Source of the DNA: Kitasatospora sp. NBC_01266
Lineage (GTDB): Bacteria > Actinomycetota > Actinomycetes > Streptomycetales > Streptomycetaceae
Direction of reading: 5' to 3'
NCBI RefSeq assembly: GCF_036242395.1
Contig: NZ_CP108458.1
Span: forward strand, 7,688,001-7,752,000
Length of the DNA: 64,000 nucleotides
Of the stretch, positions 60,190 through 64,000 are shown one piece after another (positions within the stretch are counted from its first letter, which is position 1; each line of letters opens with the position of its first letter). The position numbers were made by a program, and so were the translations under genes. A model generated the notes under the pieces. The model did not search any database. It was not told the DNA's origin and was given only the letters and a program-made list of their open reading frames with translations.

Positions 60190-60615
60190 ATGACCGATCT
60201 GATCATCCGCCCGGCGCTCGCCGCCGAGATCCCAGCCCTGCTCGCCTTCTGGTCCCGCGCGGCCGAGGGCACCAGCATCACCGACGACCCGGCCGGCCTG
60301 GCCCGCCTGCTCGACCGCGACCCCGAGGCGCTGATCGTCGCCGAACGCGACGGCGCGCTGGCCGGCACCGTGATCGCGGGCTGGGACGGCTGGCGCGCCA
60401 GCCTCTACCGCCTCGCGGTCGATCCGCGGCTGCGCCGCCAGGGCATCGGTGCCGCGCTGCTGGCGGCGGCCGAGGAGCGGTTCGCCGCGCTGGGCGGTCG
60501 CCGCGCCGACGCGATGGTGCTGGTCGAGAACGAGCTGGGGCAGCACGCCTGGCAGGCCGCCGGGTACCGGAGCGAGGAGCAGTGGCGCCGCTGGGTCAAG
60601 CCGCTGCCCCGCTAG
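60190..60615 (+). CDS. GNAT-family N-acetyltransferase
   Basis: A 141-residue GNAT with SLYRLAVDPRLRRQGIGAALLAAAEERF (acetyl-CoA binding RxxGxG/A) and a C-terminal VENELGQHAWQAAGY. Substrate not evident. ATG 60190. It ends at the start of a tandem repeat. Confidence 0.87.
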   Translation: MTDLIIRPALAAEIPALLAFWSRAAEGTSITDDPAGLARLLDRDPEALIVAERDGALAGTVIAGWDGWRASLYRLAVDPRLRRQGIGAALLAAAEERFAALGGRRADAMVLVENELGQHAWQAAGYRSEEQWRRWVKPLPR

Positions 60616-60724
60616 AGCCCGCCCGGCTACCCGGCTGCCCCGCTAGAGCCCGCCCGGCTACCCGGCTACCCGGCTGCCCCGCTAGAGCCCGCCCGGCTAC
60701 CCGGCTGCCCGGCTACCCGACTAC
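60604..60724. repeat. 31-bp direct repeat between GNAT gene and bioD
   Basis: About three copies of a unit close to ctgccccgctagagcccg followed by cccggctacccgg, plus partial copies. It starts within the last codons of the acetyltransferase gene and ends at the bioD stop. Copies carry a GCTAGAG core. The first copy supplies the acetyltransferase stop, and the partial copy supplies bioD's stop region. Confidence 0.85.
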
Positions 60725-61458
60725 CCGGCGAACGGGACGGCGAACGCCTGTGTGAACGCCGCCGCGTCCCACCGCCCGCCGAGGGCCGGCGCCAGCGAGA
60801 CGGCGGCCAGCTCGGTGAACCCCGGGCCGGCCGCCGGAGCGCCGGTCGGCAGCGCGCCGAGCAGCGGGGCGCCGGCGGCCACCGGCAGGTCGGCCAGGTT
60901 GCAGCGGGTGGCCAGATCCGGCTCACTCGGCCAACTGCCGATCACCACACCGGCGGTGGCCACCTTGCGGGCCCGCAGCGCCTCGGCGGTCAGGGTCACC
61001 GTGTTGAGCGTGCCGAGCCCGGGGTGGGCGACCAGCAGCAGCTCGGCGCCGGTCACCGACTGCGCCAGGTCGGCCAGGGTCAGCCCCTCGGCGTCGTAGC
61101 GCACCAGCAGGCCGCCCGCGCCCTCGACCAGCACCAGATCGTGACTGTCCGTCAGGTCATCGACCGCATCGATGAACTGAGGGATCGTCAGAAACGGCAT
61201 CCCGGACCGCAGGGCGGCCCGCTCGGGGGAGAGCGGCTCCGGGTAGCGGACCAGCTCACGGGTGGTCAGCGGCGCGCCGCCGAGCAGTCGGGCCACCTCC
61301 TCGGCGTCCCCCGGCTCGCCCGGCGCGACGCCGGTCTGGCCCGGCTTCAGTACCGCCGTGCGCAGGCCGGCGCGAACCGCCAGCGCGGCCACCGCCGCGG
61401 TCACGGCGGTCTTGCCGACCTCGGTGTTGGTGCCGGTCACGAACAGCACCCGACTCAT
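60721..61458 (-). CDS. bioD: dethiobiotin synthetase
   Basis: A 245-residue ATP-dependent enzyme that closes the ureido ring: 7,8-diaminopelargonate + CO2 to dethiobiotin. Walker A TGTNTEVGKTAVTA at the start; KPGQTG and VEGAGGLLV motifs are typical. ATG 61458, GGAG upstream. Forms the biotin operon bioB-bioA-bioD with the genes upstream, 62 bp after the bioA stop; that gap has GAAGTGACT direct repeats. Confidence 0.93.
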   Translation of the reverse strand: MSRVLFVTGTNTEVGKTAVTAAVAALAVRAGLRTAVLKPGQTGVAPGEPGDAEEVARLLGGAPLTTRELVRYPEPLSPERAALRSGMPFLTIPQFIDAVDDLTDSHDLVLVEGAGGLLVRYDAEGLTLADLAQSVTGAELLLVAHPGLGTLNTVTLTAEALRARKVATAGVVIGSWPSEPDLATRCNLADLPVAAGAPLLGALPTGAPAAGPGFTELAAVSLAPALGGRWDAAAFTQAFAVPFAG

Positions 61459-61520
61459 ACGAGAACTCCAGTCACTTCAGTCACTTCAGCTGCTTCAACT
61501 TCACTCACGGGCCACGGCGG

Positions 61521-62825
61521 TCAGCCCGCCAGCGCCGCCGCGCGCACCCCGGCGACGATCCGGGCCAGGTCCTCCTCGCCCGTCACGTACGGCGGCATGG
61601 TGTAGACCAGGTCGCGGAACGGCCGCAGCCAGACGCCCTCGCGAGCCGCCGCCTCGGTGGCCGCCGCCATGTCCACCGGGTGGTCGAGCTGGACCACGCC
61701 GATCGCGCCCAGCACCCGCACGTCCGCGACGCCCGGCAACTCCTCGGCCCCGGCCAGGCCGTCCAGCAGACCGGCTTCGATCCGCTTGACCTCTCCCTGC
61801 CAGTCCTGCCCGAGCAGCAGGCCGATCGAGGCGTTGGCGACGGCCGAGGCCAGCGGGTTGCCCATGAAGGTCGGCCCGTGCGCCAGCACCGGCACCTCGC
61901 CCTGGCTGATCCCGTCCGCCAGCTCGCTCGTGCACAGGGTCGCGGCCATGCTCAGGTAGCCGCCGGTCAGCGCCTTGCCCAGGCACATCACATCCGGCGA
62001 GACGCCCGCGTGGTCGGCGGCGAACAGCGCACCGCTGCGCCCGAAACCGGTGGCGATCTCGTCGAAGACCAGCAGCACGCCGTACCGGTCGCACAGTTCG
62101 CGCAGCAGCCGCAGGTAGCCGGGGGAGTGGAACCGCATGCCGCCCGCGCCCTGCACCACCGGCTCCACGATCACGGCGGCCAGTTCCCCGGCGTTGCGCT
62201 CGATCAGCTCGGCGAGCACCGCCGCGTACTGCGGGTCCACCTCGGCGTCGAAACCGGCCGGCGGCTCCGGGGCGAAGAGCTGGCGCGGCAGCACCCCGCC
62301 CCAGAGCTGGTGCATCCCGCCCTCGGGGTCGCAGACCGACATCGGGTGGAAGGTGTCGCCGTGGTAGCCGCCGCGCCAGGTGAGCAGCCGCTGCTTGGCG
62401 GGGCGGCCGATCGAGCGCCAGTACTGCAGGCACATCTTCATCGCGACCTCGACCGCGACCGAGCCGGAGTCGGAGAGGAAGACGTGCCGCAGCGGCTCCG
62501 GGGTGATCTCGACCAGCGTTGTCGCCAGCCGGATGGCGGGCTCATGGGTGAGCCCGCCGAACATCACATGGCTCATCCGGCCCAGCTGCTGCTGGACCGC
62601 CTCGTTGAGCACCGGGTGGTTGTAGCCGTGCACCGCCGCCCACCAGGAGGACATGCCGTCGACCAACTCGCGGTTCCCGCCGAAGGGTTCGGCCAGTCGC
62701 AGCCGGACGCCGGCGGCCGACTCGACCAGCTGCGGCAGCTGGGTGCCGGGCATCGGACCGTACGGGTGCCAGACGTGCGCCTGGTCCAGGGCGAGCAGCG
62801 TTCGGGTGTCCATCTCGGGGAGCAT
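61521..62825 (-). CDS. bioA: adenosylmethionine-8-amino-7-oxononanoate aminotransferase
   Basis: A 434-residue class III PLP aminotransferase using SAM as amino donor. Seen: HVWHPYGPM (substrate loop), DGMSSWWAAVHGYNHP, WRGGYHGDT, VFDEIATGFGRSG (Asp for PLP) and CLGKALTGGYLSMAAT with the PLP Lys. ATG 62825. It makes 7,8-diaminopelargonate, the bioD substrate. The gap to bioB is 10 bp. Confidence 0.95.
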   Translation of the reverse strand: MLPEMDTRTLLALDQAHVWHPYGPMPGTQLPQLVESAAGVRLRLAEPFGGNRELVDGMSSWWAAVHGYNHPVLNEAVQQQLGRMSHVMFGGLTHEPAIRLATTLVEITPEPLRHVFLSDSGSVAVEVAMKMCLQYWRSIGRPAKQRLLTWRGGYHGDTFHPMSVCDPEGGMHQLWGGVLPRQLFAPEPPAGFDAEVDPQYAAVLAELIERNAGELAAVIVEPVVQGAGGMRFHSPGYLRLLRELCDRYGVLLVFDEIATGFGRSGALFAADHAGVSPDVMCLGKALTGGYLSMAATLCTSELADGISQGEVPVLAHGPTFMGNPLASAVANASIGLLLGQDWQGEVKRIEAGLLDGLAGAEELPGVADVRVLGAIGVVQLDHPVDMAAATEAAAREGVWLRPFRDLVYTMPPYVTGEEDLARIVAGVRAAALAG

Positions 62826-62835
62826 CAGCAGTGCC

Positions 62836-64000
62836 TCAGGCGTTCGGAGCGAGTTCGGTACCGGCGCCGCGCAGGCGCACCCGCACCAGGTCGGAGCGCA
62901 GGCCGTTGTCGGCCTCGGCCTCGGCGTCCGTCGCGGCGTCCGCCGTGGGCGCCGCGTGGCCGCCGCACGGTCCGCAGCCACCGGCCGCCGCGTGGCCGCC
63001 GCAGCCGCCGACCGCAGCCGCCTGCGGCTCGGTCTCGTGCCCGCCGCAGCCACCGCCGCCCGTGCCGCACCCGCCGCCGACCGCCTGCACGGCGTCGGCC
63101 CGGTGCCGGGGCAGCGTCGCCTCGCCCTGGCCCTCCACCTCGAAGCCCGCGTCCTTGATCATGTCGAGGTCGGCCTGCCCGGCCTGGCCCTCGCTGGTCA
63201 GGTAGTCGCCCAGGAAGATCGAGTTGGCGATGTGCAGGCCCAGCGGCTGCAGGCTGCGCAGGTGCACCTCGCGTCCGCCGGCGATCCGCACCTCGACGTC
63301 CGGGTTCACGAACCGGACCATCGCCAGGATCCGCAGGCAGCGCTGCGGGGTGAGGTTCCACTCCTTGGCCAGCGGGGTGCCCTCGAACGGGATCAGGAAG
63401 TTGACCGGCACCGAGTCCGAGCCCAGCTCGCGAAGCGCGAAGACCACGTCCACCAGGTCCTCGTCGCTCTCGCCCATACCGGCGATCAGCCCGGAGCAGG
63501 CCGACAGGCCAGCGCCGTGCGCCTTCTGCACGGTGTCCACCCGGTCCGCGTAGGTGTGGGTGGTGGTGATGTCGCCGTAGGTGTTCTCGGAGGTGTTCAG
63601 GTTGTGGTTGTAGGCGTCGACGCCCGCCGCCCGCAGCCGCTCGGCCTGGTTGTCGGAGAGCAGGCCCAGGCAGGCGCAGATCTCGACGGCCGGCTCCTGC
63701 TCCTTGATCGCCGCCACGGTGCTGGTCACCCGGTCGATGTCACGGTCCGTCGGGCCGCGCCCGCTGGCCACCAGGCAGACCCGCTTGGCGCCGCCCTTGA
63801 CGCCGGCGGTGGCCGCCTCGGTCGCCTGGTCCGGCTTCAGCCAGGTGTACTTGAGGATGCCGGTGTCGGCCCCCAGCCGCTGCGAGCAGTACGAGCAGTC
63901 CTCGGGGCAGAGGCCGCTCTTCAGGTTGACCAGGTAGTTGAGCTTGACCCGGCGGCCGAACCACTGTCGGCGTACCCGCCCGGCGGCCGCGACCACGTCC
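62836..64000 (-). CDS. bioB: biotin synthase with Cys/His-rich C-terminal extension (5' end outside window)
   Basis: Radical-SAM enzyme that inserts sulfur into dethiobiotin. The frame reaches the right edge without a start, so the N-terminal ~40 residues are missing. Visible: CPEDCSYCSQ (SAM-cluster C-x3-C-x2-C), RVCLVAS, CACLGLL and SACSGLIAG cysteines for the [2Fe-2S] cluster, and AGGREVHLR with its Arg. After the normal end (about GFEVEGQGEATLPRHRADAV) there is a ~60-residue Gly-rich tail with three CGGH motifs and two more Cys, ending in LRGAGTELAPNA. The tail may bind metal. First gene of the biotin operon in the window. Confidence 0.93.
   Translation of the reverse strand, partial: DVVAAAGRVRRQWFGRRVKLNYLVNLKSGLCPEDCSYCSQRLGADTGILKYTWLKPDQATEAATAGVKGGAKRVCLVASGRGPTDRDIDRVTSTVAAIKEQEPAVEICACLGLLSDNQAERLRAAGVDAYNHNLNTSENTYGDITTTHTYADRVDTVQKAHGAGLSACSGLIAGMGESDEDLVDVVFALRELGSDSVPVNFLIPFEGTPLAKEWNLTPQRCLRILAMVRFVNPDVEVRIAGGREVHLRSLQPLGLHIANSIFLGDYLTSEGQAGQADLDMIKDAGFEVEGQGEATLPRHRADAVQAVGGGCGTGGGGCGGHETEPQAAAVGGCGGHAAAGGCGPCGGHAAPTADAATDAEAEADNGLRSDLVRVRLRGAGTELAPNA

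Noticed and set aside
60604..60724. CRISPR-like array
   Set aside because: Units are contiguous without unique spacers and no cas genes are present; the same holds for the repeats at 59350, 47791 and 12647.

Overview
The window is very GC-rich, with tightly packed genes, frequent GTG and TTG starts, strong GGAGG-type ribosome sites and many 4-bp stop/start overlaps. The gene content (SARP/AfsR regulator, SpoIIE-type phosphatase with PAS and GAF domains, ROK and GntR regulators, a secondary-metabolite cluster with its own phosphopantetheinyl transferase) points to an actinomycete of the Streptomycetaceae (Streptomyces, Kitasatospora or a relative). That is an inference from family content; no rRNA or tRNA gene is visible. 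The first gene is cut by the left edge and bioB by the right edge.

Layout. 1-7.4 kb: tail of a membrane protein, a MarR-EmrB-type efflux pair, an amino-acid permease and a large sensor phosphatase. 7.4-29 kb: a biosynthetic cluster. Its core is one minus-strand run of twelve genes (29004 down to 16504): adenylate-forming ligase, two acyl carrier proteins, a ketosynthase whose first catalytic His is Asn, a short ketosynthase-like protein, a second ligase, a canonical ketosynthase, a 4-hydroxymandelate synthase (HmaS-like), a phytanoyl-CoA-dioxygenase-type oxygenase, E1 alpha and beta of a 2-oxoacid dehydrogenase, and a third ligase. Around it lie three P450s, a thioesterase, two hydrolases, an exporter, a phosphopantetheinyl transferase and a 46-residue repeat peptide. 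No ketoreductase, dehydratase or NRPS module is present. The simplest reading is that HmaS makes a hydroxymandelate-type aryl acid, which is oxidised, decarboxylated or activated, loaded on an ACP and condensed by the unusual ketosynthase set. I cannot assign this combination to a known product, and it is the best candidate here for an undescribed system.

29.5-43.1 kb: an exopolysaccharide locus. Ten minus-strand genes from 43114 to 30786 are all joined by overlaps: GT2, membrane protein, polysaccharide deacetylase, GT4, DUF2206-type membrane protein, GT4, membrane protein, flippase, polysaccharide pyruvyl transferase and a fused GT4-GT4 protein. A secreted glycoside hydrolase is encoded convergently at the far end. 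Three evenly spaced palindromes lie upstream of the operon.

44-64 kb: mostly housekeeping and regulatory genes: DoxX-like protein, ThiS/Mut7-C fusion, methyltransferases, an amidohydrolase divergent from a TetR regulator with a clear operator, a SnoaL-like protein, an AfsR-type SARP regulator, exonuclease III, a GntR regulator with a DasR-like site upstream, a decayed short-chain dehydrogenase, a ROK regulator, a GNAT acetyltransferase, and the biotin genes bioB-bioA-bioD.
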